A stretch of 52,769 nt of DNA, from NCBI GenBank assembly GCA_021739625.1, contig JAIPBJ010000013.1:1-52769 (forward strand). The letters are read 5' to 3'. A program made the translations under genes and the position numbers. This document shows positions 43,794 through 51,675 of this stretch, in pieces. The number at the start of each line of letters is the position of its first letter. Position 1 is the stretch's first letter. This DNA comes from Flavobacteriales bacterium (lineage in GTDB: Bacteria; Bacteroidota; Bacteroidia; UBA10329). The notes under the pieces were generated by a model, which was given only the letters and a program-made list of their open reading frames with translations, searched no databases and was not told the DNA's origin.

Positions 43794-44518
43794 GGGTCGA
43801 TGATTATTCTACGGTCAATGGGCGGAACCAACGGTGTGGACGCTGTTCCCTTCTGTTGGAAGTTCCTTATGATGGCGTCTCGGACGGTCAACTGCAGATC
43901 GGTGCGTCCCGCATTGTCGGCCAAAAAATACATCCGGTCGCCCCCATCGGCCAGATAATCAGAGGTCACGACCACATAGCTGCGTTCCTCAAGTGGCCGG
44001 CCATTGACGGTCACTGCGATGGTCACGCTGTCCTTCACCTCCACACGAAGCCCCGACACCGGCTGTCCTCCCTCCGTCACAAAATAATCTATCATGCCTT
44101 GCATCCCTTTGGGAGTGAGACGGATGAAGGACAGCCGGTTCTCGAACGGCATCAGCTCGAACACATGCCTCACCTCCACATCACCCTCAGGAAGGTCTAT
44201 GCGCAGCCCACCGATGTTGATGATGCAGAACTCGGGCATTGGTTCTCCCGGGGCGGTCTCCTGCCTTGCCTCTTCAAGGATGAGGTCTGCAATCAGGCTC
44301 CCGAGCGGACTGTCGGGGCGTCCGCGGCCCATGGTGTTCTGCGAATTCACCAGAACGTGCCCCATGGTGGTCTCCAAACTGTCGCGATACGGAGCGATCC
44401 ATCGGCCCATCAGGCTGTCGGCCTCTGTGGTCGGATCCACCACCAAGGCATGGTAGCTCACCTGACTTTCGGTGCATGAACCGAACAGCAGCAACAACGG
44501 GACCATCCAACGCATCAT
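43790..44518 (-). CDS. 5'-nucleotidase C-terminal (substrate-binding) domain lipoprotein
   Basis: 242 aa. MMRWMVPLLLLFGSC is a lipoprotein signal with the lipobox LFGSC, so the mature protein is anchored by Cys15. The rest matches the 5'-nucleotidase C-terminal domain: NTMGRGRPDSPLGSLIADLI, FCIINIGGLRIDLPEGDV, VFELMPFENRLSFIRLTPKG and VVTSDYLADGGDRMYF, which carry the base- and sugar-binding residues. It lies upstream of the catalytic-domain gene, the reverse of the domain order in the fused UshA enzyme, so the two products likely assemble as one enzyme in the periplasm. Confidence 0.93.
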   Translation of the reverse strand: MMRWMVPLLLLFGSCTESQVSYHALVVDPTTEADSLMGRWIAPYRDSLETTMGHVLVNSQNTMGRGRPDSPLGSLIADLILEEARQETAPGEPMPEFCIINIGGLRIDLPEGDVEVRHVFELMPFENRLSFIRLTPKGMQGMIDYFVTEGGQPVSGLRVEVKDSVTIAVTVNGRPLEERSYVVVTSDYLADGGDRMYFLADNAGRTDLQLTVRDAIIRNFQQKGTASTPLVPPIDRRIIIDP

Positions 44519-44581
44519 GCCCGCAAGATAGCGATGCGGGAAATGCCCACGTGTGGGAAAATGCTGTTTTTCAGAAGTCGG

Positions 44582-45292
44582 TCACAGCACCAATCGCCCC
44601 TCTTTCAATAGGGGCACCGCATCGGTCAGGTCTGTTCGGAGGCAGTACTCGACATCCTTCTCCAGATGGAGGTGAGCGAGGCGTTTGCGATGCGAGCAAC
44701 TGCTCAGAAAACGCAACGGATTGCGCCTTGCCGAACGATAGACCAGACAACTGGCATTGGCACTGTCGCAGTCTGAAATGAATTTTCCACTGATGAGCAG
44801 CAGGTTGGTGAGTGCCCCTGCAAAGAGACTGTCCTCCATGTTGAAACGGTCTTTCCAACCGGCACAGAGGATGACCACGTCCCTGTCCTGAAGAACGGTC
44901 CACCGCGCCAACGCTCCAAGATTGAGAAACGACCCTATGACAATGCTGTCAGAATGCTTGGCGGCAATGTTGATGGCGCGGGTGCCGTTGGTGGTGGTGA
45001 GTACGATCTCACGGCCGGCAATGCCCCCGTTCATATAACTGAAAGGGCTGTTGCCGAATGCAAACCCGTCCACTACTTCTCCATTGCGCTCGCCACCGGC
45101 CAAAAACCCCTTGGCCTGAAACTCTCGTGCCTCCTTGATGGTGGAGACCGGAATGACGGCCTTGGCACCGTATTGAAATGCTGTGACAATGGCGCTCGTG
45201 GCCCTGAAAATGTCCACCACGACCACCACGGTGTCCTTCCGTGCGAAATGCTGGAAAAGAGTTGGAGAGAAACAGACCTCAACCTTATTCAT
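44582..45292 (-). CDS. comB: 2-phosphosulfolactate phosphatase family (ComB)
   Basis: About 236 aa. It begins MNKVEVCFSPTLF; the next conserved segments are VVVVDIFRATSAIVTAF with the DxFRA motif, VIPVSTIKEAREF, FLAGGERNG, GNSPFSY, VLTTTNGTRAI and CAGWKDRFNMEDSLFAG. This is the Mg-dependent ComB fold, which in methanogens removes phosphate from 2-phosphosulfolactate during coenzyme M synthesis. Many Bacteroidota carry a homologue whose physiological substrate is not settled; sulfonate metabolism is a possibility. The frame continues upstream, but the family starts at this ATG. Confidence 0.9.
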   Translation of the reverse strand: MNKVEVCFSPTLFQHFARKDTVVVVVDIFRATSAIVTAFQYGAKAVIPVSTIKEAREFQAKGFLAGGERNGEVVDGFAFGNSPFSYMNGGIAGREIVLTTTNGTRAINIAAKHSDSIVIGSFLNLGALARWTVLQDRDVVILCAGWKDRFNMEDSLFAGALTNLLLISGKFISDCDSANASCLVYRSARRNPLRFLSSCSHRKRLAHLHLEKDVEYCLRTDLTDAVPLLKEGRLVL

Positions 45293-45353
45293 CCTTTCAA
45301 GTTGGGAGTTGGAAGTTGCCCGAAGTCCGCTATGGACAACCTTGAACCCTGAA

Positions 45354-46220
45354 CTATCTTTCAACTACTTTGAGCTGCCCTTTGGCAACCGCCTGATCAT
45401 AGATGTCGCGTTCCAATTTGCGCATCATGTTCAACTTTCGCCTGTTCAGTATGACGCTGATGATATCCTGACGCACATAATCCACGGGGGCCTTCTCATT
45501 CTTCTGTTTCATCTCCTTGATGTCGATGATATAGCGCGCTGTTGAATCTGCCACATCAATGAAGGTGCTGTTCCTTGCCTGAGAGGCGTTCATCCCTGAG
45601 CTGGCAGGCAGTTGTCCGATCAGTTTTTCCAAAGGGATCCATTGTTGGTCGTTGAGATGCATGGACAGCGCATGTTGCGCGCAATAGCCTTCCAGCACAG
45701 ACCGCAGCTCGGTGTCATTGTCCTTCCTGATCCATTTCCTGAGATTGTCCACCTCCGGGTCGTTCACATTCACTTTGATGAACAGTGCCCGGACGATGTC
45801 CTCCTGAAGGTCGAAATCCTTTGCATGCTCACCGTGATATGCGTTGATCTCATCATCCTTGACCAGCGTGTCCATCTGTTGGCGCACCCATTCGGTCTGA
45901 TAGAGATAGATGAGCAGCGATTGGCGGTATTCCTCCAACTGCCGGCTCACGTCCTTCTGCTGATCGCTGAGATTCAGCTCGGCCCGGCTCACCATCAGTT
46001 GTTTGGTGGCCCACTGGCGGATGAAATTGTCGGTGAACAGGGAACTGTCCTCCACCGACAGCCCTTGCGGAAGCGCACTTGTCAGTTCATCCACATAGAG
46101 GACGTTTCCGCCCATCTTGGCAAGTACCGACCGTTCAGGCTCAGACTCGAATAGGCCACAGCCCCCAAGCATCAGCGCAAGAAGCGCCCCGGACAGTACC
46201 GATACCTTCCCTCCTGTCAC
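45354..46220 (-). CDS. SurA-like periplasmic lipoprotein without a PPIase domain
   Basis: 288 aa. A lipoprotein signal (LALMLGGCGLF, lipobox GGC) leads a helical domain like the SurA N-terminal chaperone part: VLYVDELTSALPQGLS, NFIRQWATKQLMVSRAELNL, LEEYRQSLLIYLYQTEWVRQ. There is no parvulin motif. It begins with GTG overlapping the stop of the large SurA-like gene (GTGA). The pair presumably helps fold outer-membrane proteins. Its C-terminal RKLNMMRKLERDIYDQAVAKG is another long helix. Confidence 0.85.
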   Translation of the reverse strand: MTGGKVSVLSGALLALMLGGCGLFESEPERSVLAKMGGNVLYVDELTSALPQGLSVEDSSLFTDNFIRQWATKQLMVSRAELNLSDQQKDVSRQLEEYRQSLLIYLYQTEWVRQQMDTLVKDDEINAYHGEHAKDFDLQEDIVRALFIKVNVNDPEVDNLRKWIRKDNDTELRSVLEGYCAQHALSMHLNDQQWIPLEKLIGQLPASSGMNASQARNSTFIDVADSTARYIIDIKEMKQKNEKAPVDYVRQDIISVILNRRKLNMMRKLERDIYDQAVAKGQLKVVER

Positions 46221-48178
46221 TTGATGCGTTTCAGCAGATCTTCATTGGCCTTGAAGCTGTACTTGCTTCTCAACTCCTTGATCCATTCCTGCTCCAGATG
46301 CTGCTGATAGTCGGCCGTTACCAGACCACGGCACTCCTTCAGCGTCTTTGGTGCGGGGGCAAGCACATCCTTCACCACTACGATCACTTGGTTGTCGCCC
46401 TTCTTGTACGGGCCATGCACGCCTTTTTCCCAGGGCACATTCTTAAGCAGTTCTTCGTCTTCGGCCTGATACCTGCCTGCCTCTGACCTCAGATTGAGTT
46501 TGGAGTTGGCATTGTAGCGTTTCACCACATCCTCGCGGTCGATGCCGCTCTTGAAGTTCTTCTTCAGCTCTTTCAGCAGGGGTTGCAGGATGCTGTCCTT
46601 CTGCACGTGGTAGAGTTCGGCATCAAGGCGTTTCTCCCAAGCGTATTTTCCGGGGTTCTGCGCGTGAAAGGACTGAAGACCGGAGGTGTCCTTCACGGCC
46701 TTGGACCACACTTTCTGGTCTGTGAGGTCGAAAAGCAGGATGCCATCGCGGTATTCGCGCAGCAGGGCCTTGTATTCAGGATACTTCTTCTCCAATTGCG
46801 CCTCTTCATAGTTCAGCACACTCTCCTCCACGAACTGCGTGTAATAGCCATTGAGCAGTACACGCAGGTCTTCTGGCTTTCTGCGGGTCTGCTGACGGCC
46901 TACGAATTTGGCAAGGTCATACTGGGTCAATGTCTGCGAGCCGATGGTAAGCACCGGCTTGCCGAGATAGCGGGCCGTGTCTGCATTCCACTTGCCGTCC
47001 AGCAGTTTGGCGTCCAGAAACTTGGCGAGTTCATCCACAGCAGCAGGGAATTCCCTGAATCCGGCCTCTTTCTTCACCCTGTCGATGACCACGGTGCGGG
47101 TGAGCTGACTGCGGCTGTCCTTGCTCACCTTGGCGGTGAGGTCGTCCTTGGCGGCATCGAATGTCGGCACGGGGATGCGCTCCAACAGTTTGATGATGTG
47201 CCATCCGTATTCTGTCTGCACCGGATCGGAAACGTCACCGGCATTCTTAAGTGCGAAAGCTGCCTTTTCGAATGCGGCCACCATGCGGCCGGTGCCGAAC
47301 TGTGGAAGCTCACCGCCTTTGCTGGCAGAGCCCTTGTCCTCGCTGTATTTGGTGGCGAGTTCCTCGAAGGTGCTCTTGCCACTGACCAACAGTCCTTTGA
47401 CCTCGATGGCCTTCTCCTTGGCCTTGCCCACCTCCTCCTCTGACGCCTCTTTGCCGGTCTTCACCATGATATGGGCTACACGCAGTTCGCCCGATGCCTC
47501 GCGTTTCCCGTTCACTTTCAGGATGTGATAGCCGAACCGCGTGCGGACAGGCTGGCTGATCTCGCCCACAGGTGTGTTGAAAGCCGCAGTCTCGAACGGA
47601 TATACCATGCGCATGGCCGAAAACCAGCCGAGGTTGCCACCATTGTCGGCAGCGGACGGGTCTTCGCTATACTGTTTGGCCAATGCCTCGAAGTCGCCTT
47701 TCAAGGCCCGATTGCGCAGATCCAAAATGCGGTTGTAAACGGCCAACGTGTCCTTGGGAAGGGCATCTGGCCCTACCTTCAATAGGATGTGGCTGGCACT
47801 CACATCCAGTTTCATGCGGTCATAGGCTTCCTTCACCAATGCTTCGGACACATTCTTGTCAGTGAGGTATGGCTTGGCCAACTGCTTCTGATAGCCTTTG
47901 AGTTCCTCCTTGAATTTCTTCAAAGTGTCCAGTCCCAACTCCTCTGCCTCCCGCACTTTCAGGCGGAAATTGATGTAGAGGTCGAGATATTCGCGAACAT
48001 CTTCGGGATTGACCTGTGTGTCGCGGTTGTTCTTACGATACACTGCCTCAAACTCGGAAAGGGTGATGTTCTGACCTTCCACGGTCAGCAGCACGGGGTC
48101 CTTCTCCTGAGCTGAGGAGGTGAGGCCCCCAAAGAGGAATGCACAGAAGGTTGCAGCCGTGAAGAACTTATTGCTCAT
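46217..48178 (-). CDS. SurA-like peptidyl-prolyl cis-trans isomerase with two parvulin domains
   Basis: 653 aa. A signal peptide (FFTAATFCAFLFGGLTSSAQ) is followed by a SurA_N-type helical domain (LSEFEAVYRKNNRDTQVNPE). Two rotamase domains lie near 125-225 (VSASHILLKVG, DNGGNLGWFSAMRMV, RFGYHILKV) and 228-335 (RVAHIMVKTG, KGGELPQFGTGRMV, EYGWHIIKL). A helical C-terminal half of about 300 residues follows. The protein would act in the periplasm as chaperone and isomerase for outer-membrane proteins. A 78-base gap separates it from guaB. Confidence 0.94.
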   Translation of the reverse strand: MSNKFFTAATFCAFLFGGLTSSAQEKDPVLLTVEGQNITLSEFEAVYRKNNRDTQVNPEDVREYLDLYINFRLKVREAEELGLDTLKKFKEELKGYQKQLAKPYLTDKNVSEALVKEAYDRMKLDVSASHILLKVGPDALPKDTLAVYNRILDLRNRALKGDFEALAKQYSEDPSAADNGGNLGWFSAMRMVYPFETAAFNTPVGEISQPVRTRFGYHILKVNGKREASGELRVAHIMVKTGKEASEEEVGKAKEKAIEVKGLLVSGKSTFEELATKYSEDKGSASKGGELPQFGTGRMVAAFEKAAFALKNAGDVSDPVQTEYGWHIIKLLERIPVPTFDAAKDDLTAKVSKDSRSQLTRTVVIDRVKKEAGFREFPAAVDELAKFLDAKLLDGKWNADTARYLGKPVLTIGSQTLTQYDLAKFVGRQQTRRKPEDLRVLLNGYYTQFVEESVLNYEEAQLEKKYPEYKALLREYRDGILLFDLTDQKVWSKAVKDTSGLQSFHAQNPGKYAWEKRLDAELYHVQKDSILQPLLKELKKNFKSGIDREDVVKRYNANSKLNLRSEAGRYQAEDEELLKNVPWEKGVHGPYKKGDNQVIVVVKDVLAPAPKTLKECRGLVTADYQQHLEQEWIKELRSKYSFKANEDLLKRIK

Positions 48179-48256
48179 GGTTCGTTGAACTTTAATTGAC
48201 TCTGAATGAGATCTGATGATGAATGAATGAAACGCGACTATGAATGATGCCGAGGG

Positions 48257-49726
48257 CTATGGACTGTAGTTCGGTGCCTCGCTTGTGATGGTGATGCCGT
48301 GCGGGTGACTCTCGCGCACACCTGCTGGGGACATCCTTATGAATTTGGCATTCTGCAGGTCGTTGATGGTGGGGGCACCACAATAGCCCATGCCTGCCCG
48401 CAGCCCTCCGATAATCTGATAGATGACCTCGTGCAGGGTTCCTTTGTAGGGGACGCGGCCTGCGATGCCCTCTGGCACAAGCTTCTTCACATCGTCCTCA
48501 GCATCTTGGAAATACCGGTCCTTAGACCCTTTCTGCATGGCTTCGAGCGATCCCATGCCACGATAGGTCTTGAATTTCCTCCCCTCCAGAATGACGGTCT
48601 GTCCGGGCGATTCCTCTGTGCCTGCGAACATGCTGCCGGCCATGATGGTGTCGGCCCCTGCGGCCAATGCCTTCACAATATCGCCAGTGAAACGCAGACC
48701 ACCGTCACCGATAACGGGCACGCCCGAACCCTTGATGGCCTTGGCCACTTCGAGGATTGCTGAAAGCTGTGGCACCCCTACGCCCGCTATCACACGTGTG
48801 GTGCAGATGCTGCCCGGTCCTATGCCGACCTTCACTGCATCGGCCCCATGTTTCACCAGCATTCGGGCCGCATCGCCCGTGGCAATGTTGCCCACCACCA
48901 CCTGCAGGTCGGGGAATGCGTCCTTCACGCTGCGCAGTGCGGTGACCACTCCCTTGCTGTGGCCGTGGGCAGTGTCGATGACAACGGCATCGACACCAAC
49001 GGCATGGAGGGCGGCAACGCGGTCGAGCATGTCACCGGTGATGCCCACTGCGGCCGCCACGCGCAACCTGCCCAGCTTGTCCTTGCAGGCGTTGGGCCTG
49101 AGGCGGGTCTTGATAAGGTCCTTGTAGGTGATGAGTCCTATCAGTTTGTAATCGCCATCGACCACAGGGAGCTTCTCGATCTTATGCTCCTGAAGTATGT
49201 CCTCGGTGCGGCCCAGGTCGGTCACATCCGTGGCGGTGATGAGGTTCTTGGAGGTCATGACCTCGGCAATGGGCCGCTTCATGTTCTTCTCGAAACGCAG
49301 GTCGCGGTTGGTGACGATGCCCACCAGTTTCTGATGGCTATCAATGACCGGAATGCCACCTATCCTGAATTCGGCCATGAGCTTGAGAGCATCTGACACG
49401 AGCATGTCGGCCGTCACGGTGACGGGGTCGATGATCATTCCGCTCTCGGCCCGTTTCACCTTGCGCACTTCCTGCGCCTGGGCTTCAATGCTCATATTCT
49501 TGTGGATGACCCCGATGCCTCCCTCCTGTGCCATGGCGATGGCCATGGCGGCTTCGGTGACGGTGTCCATCGCAGCGGAGACGATCGGCACCTTCAATTC
49601 TATCTCTCTGCTGAATCTGCTGCTGATGTTGACGTCCTTGGGCATCACCTCCGAATAGGCCGGCACGAGCAGCACATCATCGAATGTAAGTCCCTCTCCG
49701 TGGAATTTCTCGGGGTCGAGTGTCAT
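48257..49726 (-). CDS. guaB: Inosine-5'-monophosphate dehydrogenase
   Basis: 489 aa, full length. GLTFDDVLLVPAYSEV at the start, PIVSAAMDTVTEA (substrate loop), a CBS-domain pair near 100-205 (MTSKNLITA, VVDGDYKLIGLIT), GPGSICTTR with catalytic Cys308, and the flap GMGSLEAMQKGSKDRYF. It oxidises IMP to XMP, the committed step of GMP synthesis. The start is the first ATG. A -7 box TATCTTTG lies 35 bases upstream (49761-49768). It is probably the first gene of its own unit, followed by the folding factors. Confidence 0.98.
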   Translation of the reverse strand: MTLDPEKFHGEGLTFDDVLLVPAYSEVMPKDVNISSRFSREIELKVPIVSAAMDTVTEAAMAIAMAQEGGIGVIHKNMSIEAQAQEVRKVKRAESGMIIDPVTVTADMLVSDALKLMAEFRIGGIPVIDSHQKLVGIVTNRDLRFEKNMKRPIAEVMTSKNLITATDVTDLGRTEDILQEHKIEKLPVVDGDYKLIGLITYKDLIKTRLRPNACKDKLGRLRVAAAVGITGDMLDRVAALHAVGVDAVVIDTAHGHSKGVVTALRSVKDAFPDLQVVVGNIATGDAARMLVKHGADAVKVGIGPGSICTTRVIAGVGVPQLSAILEVAKAIKGSGVPVIGDGGLRFTGDIVKALAAGADTIMAGSMFAGTEESPGQTVILEGRKFKTYRGMGSLEAMQKGSKDRYFQDAEDDVKKLVPEGIAGRVPYKGTLHEVIYQIIGGLRAGMGYCGAPTINDLQNAKFIRMSPAGVRESHPHGITITSEAPNYSP

Positions 49727-49760
49727 GTTACCTTGATTTCACCTTCCGTAAAAATTCGTG

Positions 49761-49768
49761 CAAAGATA
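49761..49768 (-). promoter_or_regulatory. Candidate guaB promoter, -7 box TATCTTTG
   Basis: An exact TAnnTTTG match on the minus strand, giving a leader of about 30 bases before the guaB ATG; no clear -33 TTTG was found. Position and spacing are right for the housekeeping sigma factor of this phylum. Confidence 0.5.
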
Positions 49769-49886
49769 GATTTCCTACATATAGGCCCCACGCGGAGTTT
49801 GAGCATCGTTCGGGGCAAACACATCAGACCCGACCTCGAAGGGAGCTTCCTTCCGAAGCCTTCTAACCTGAGCTCAGAATAAGCTC

Positions 49887-50001
49887 TTCTCGAATGCTAC
49901 GCCCCGCCTGAGGCGGGCTTAAGGGAGGTATCTGCTGCATGGCTACCATACCTACGTTCCTACGGAACTCGGAAAGCCCCAGCGGGGCGCAGGTATGGTA
50001 G
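49887..50001. repeat. Structured palindromic element, copy 1
   Basis: 115 bases. The right part (49943-50001) is a 59-base cloverleaf: outer arms CTACCATACCTACG and CGCAGGTATGGTAG pair over 14 positions with one mismatch and enclose two small hairpins, GTTCC-TAC-GGAAC and GCCCC-AGC-GGGGC. The left part carries a third hairpin, CCCGCC-TGA-GGCGGG, and a conserved CTTAAGGGAGGTATCTGCTG block. It lies 48 bases before the mutase ATG. A second copy lies after the gene. Confidence 0.9.
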
Positions 50002-50049
50002 GATGGGCAACGCGGGCTGTGGCCCCTACCTTCGCGCCAAATCCAAAAC

Positions 50050-51459
50050 ATGCGCACACCGATCAAGTTCGGCACAGATGGCTGGCGGGCCATCATTGCC
50101 GATGATTTCACTGTTGACAATGTGGCGCTGGTAACATCGGCCACGGCCCGTTGGGTGGTTCAGAGCCGATTGCCCAAGGTGGCGGTGGTGGGCCACGACT
50201 GCCGTTTCGGGGGCGAACTGTTCGCAGAGGCCGTGGCCAAGGTGCTGCTGCACGAGGGTTTCATCGTGCATCTGGCCAAGGGGCCGGTGAGCACGCCCAT
50301 GGTGTCGTTGGGGACCAAGGAATTGGAGGCGAGCATCGGCATCATCATCACTGCAAGCCATAATGCGCCTGCCTACAACGGGTTCAAGCTCAAAGGCGGT
50401 TTCGGTGGGCCACTTCTGGAGAATGATGTGCGGGCCATTGAGGCACGCATCACCGAATGGGCGGGTGTGGAGCTGCGCAGCATTGACCTGGACGAGTACA
50501 TCCAAAGGAAAAGACTGTTCTACACCGACCTCGAAACGATGTATGTGGAGAAAGTGGAGGCGGCCTTCGACCTTGATGCCATCCGCAGCTCGGGCCTTGA
50601 GTTCGCCTTCGATGCGATGTACGGGTCGGGGCAGGATGTGATGCGCAGGCTTTTTCCCGACATCACCTTTCTGCACTGCGAGCGCAATCCGCTGTTCGGG
50701 GGCATCGCGCCCGAGCCCATCCTCAGGAATCTGGGCGAGTTTGCCGAGGTGCTGCAACTGGCCGACAACCTCGACTGCGGTCTGGCAGTGGATGGCGATG
50801 CCGACCGCATAGCCCTGTTCGACAGCGAGGGCAACTATGTTGACAGCCACCACGTGCTGCTGCTGCTGATCCACTACCTGCACCATTATAAAGGAATGAC
50901 CGGCAAGGTGGGCGCGGGGTTCTCCAGTTCGGTGAAGGTGAAACGCCTTTGCGACCACTATGGCCTGGAGCTGGAAACGGTGAGGATCGGATTCAAGCAC
51001 CTGTGCGGCATCATGCTGCGCGATGATGTGCTGGTGGGAGGCGAGGAGAGCGGTGGCATTGCGGTGAAGGGCCATATACCCGAACGCGATGGCATTTGGA
51101 ACGGCATGCTCATCTGGGAAATGATGGCCGCCACAGGCAAGTCGTTGCGGGCGCTGATCGATGAGGTGTATGCGATCACCGGGCCGTTCGCCTTCGAGCG
51201 CAGCGACCTTCACATATCGGAGGGGTTGAAAGAAAAGGTCATTATGAAGTGCAGGACAGGCGCATTCGCGGCCTTTGGCGGCTACACGGTGCAGCGCGTG
51301 GAGGATTTTGACGGATGGAAGTTCTGGCTCAGCGACCAGTCGTGGGTCATGATCCGGCCCTCGGGCACCGAGCCTGTGCTGCGCACCTATTCGGAGGCCG
51401 CGACCCGCGAAGAGGCGTTGGCCATCTTGGAGGCGTGCCGCGAGGAGATGGGGGCGTGA
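50050..51459 (+). CDS. Phosphoglucomutase/phosphomannomutase family
   Basis: 469 aa. The four domains of alpha-D-phosphohexomutases are present: IKFGTDGWRAIIADDF at the start, the phosphoserine loop ITASHNAPAYNGFK (Ser103), the metal-binding loop VDGDADRIALF near 250, the sugar-binding loop GGEESGGIAVKG and the phosphate-binding loop RPSGTEPVLRTY near 438. It interconverts hexose-1- and hexose-6-phosphates; whether glucose, mannose or glucosamine is preferred cannot be told from these motifs. As phosphomannomutase it could feed GDP-mannose to gmd. It is flanked by two near-identical palindromic elements. Confidence 0.93.
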   Translation: MRTPIKFGTDGWRAIIADDFTVDNVALVTSATARWVVQSRLPKVAVVGHDCRFGGELFAEAVAKVLLHEGFIVHLAKGPVSTPMVSLGTKELEASIGIIITASHNAPAYNGFKLKGGFGGPLLENDVRAIEARITEWAGVELRSIDLDEYIQRKRLFYTDLETMYVEKVEAAFDLDAIRSSGLEFAFDAMYGSGQDVMRRLFPDITFLHCERNPLFGGIAPEPILRNLGEFAEVLQLADNLDCGLAVDGDADRIALFDSEGNYVDSHHVLLLLIHYLHHYKGMTGKVGAGFSSSVKVKRLCDHYGLELETVRIGFKHLCGIMLRDDVLVGGEESGGIAVKGHIPERDGIWNGMLIWEMMAATGKSLRALIDEVYAITGPFAFERSDLHISEGLKEKVIMKCRTGAFAAFGGYTVQRVEDFDGWKFWLSDQSWVMIRPSGTEPVLRTYSEAATREEALAILEACREEMGA

Positions 51460-51514
51460 GACCCCGGTCATTGCCGCTATGGCCCCGCTGACAACCTGAG
51501 CCAAGGACAGGCTT

Positions 51515-51624
51515 TTCTCGAATGCTGCGCCCTTACAGGGCTTAAGGGAGGTATCTGCTGCATGGCTACCATACCTGCGTTCCTACGGAACTCGGAAAGC
51601 CCCAGCGGGGCGCAGGTATGGTAG
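51515..51624. repeat. Structured palindromic element, copy 2
   Basis: 110 bases, same orientation as copy 1. The 59-base cloverleaf (51566-51624) differs from copy 1 at one base, and here the 14-bp outer stem is perfect. The left hairpin is different in sequence and shorter by 5 bases (GCCCT-TAC-AGGGC) but still pairs perfectly, so structure rather than sequence is preserved. It starts 55 bases after the mutase stop and could also end transcription. Confidence 0.9.
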
Positions 51625-51649
51625 TATAGACACCCCCCATCCCCATCAA

Positions 51650-51662
51650 GCCCCGGAGGGGC
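51650..51662. repeat. Single GC hairpin related to the palindromic element
   Basis: GCCCC-GGA-GGGGC has the same stem as the second inner hairpin of the two palindromic elements, with a different loop. It stands 26 bases after copy 2 and may be a decayed fragment of a further copy. Confidence 0.5.
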
Positions 51663-51675
51663 GCAGCTTCGCGGG

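Larger units (their letters stand above)
49727..50049. other. 323-base region between guaB and the mutase gene
   Basis: It contains the guaB promoter candidate (49761-49768) on the minus strand and the palindromic element copy 1 (49887-50001). For the plus-strand mutase gene there is a one-mismatch -7 box TACCTTCG about 20 bases before its ATG. No coding region is seen. Confidence 0.6.

Noticed and set aside
44519-44581. Rho-independent terminator after the ComB-type gene
   Set aside because: Two short palindromes are present (CCCAC-GT-GTGGG and CCCGCA/TGCGGG), but no T-run follows in the direction of transcription.
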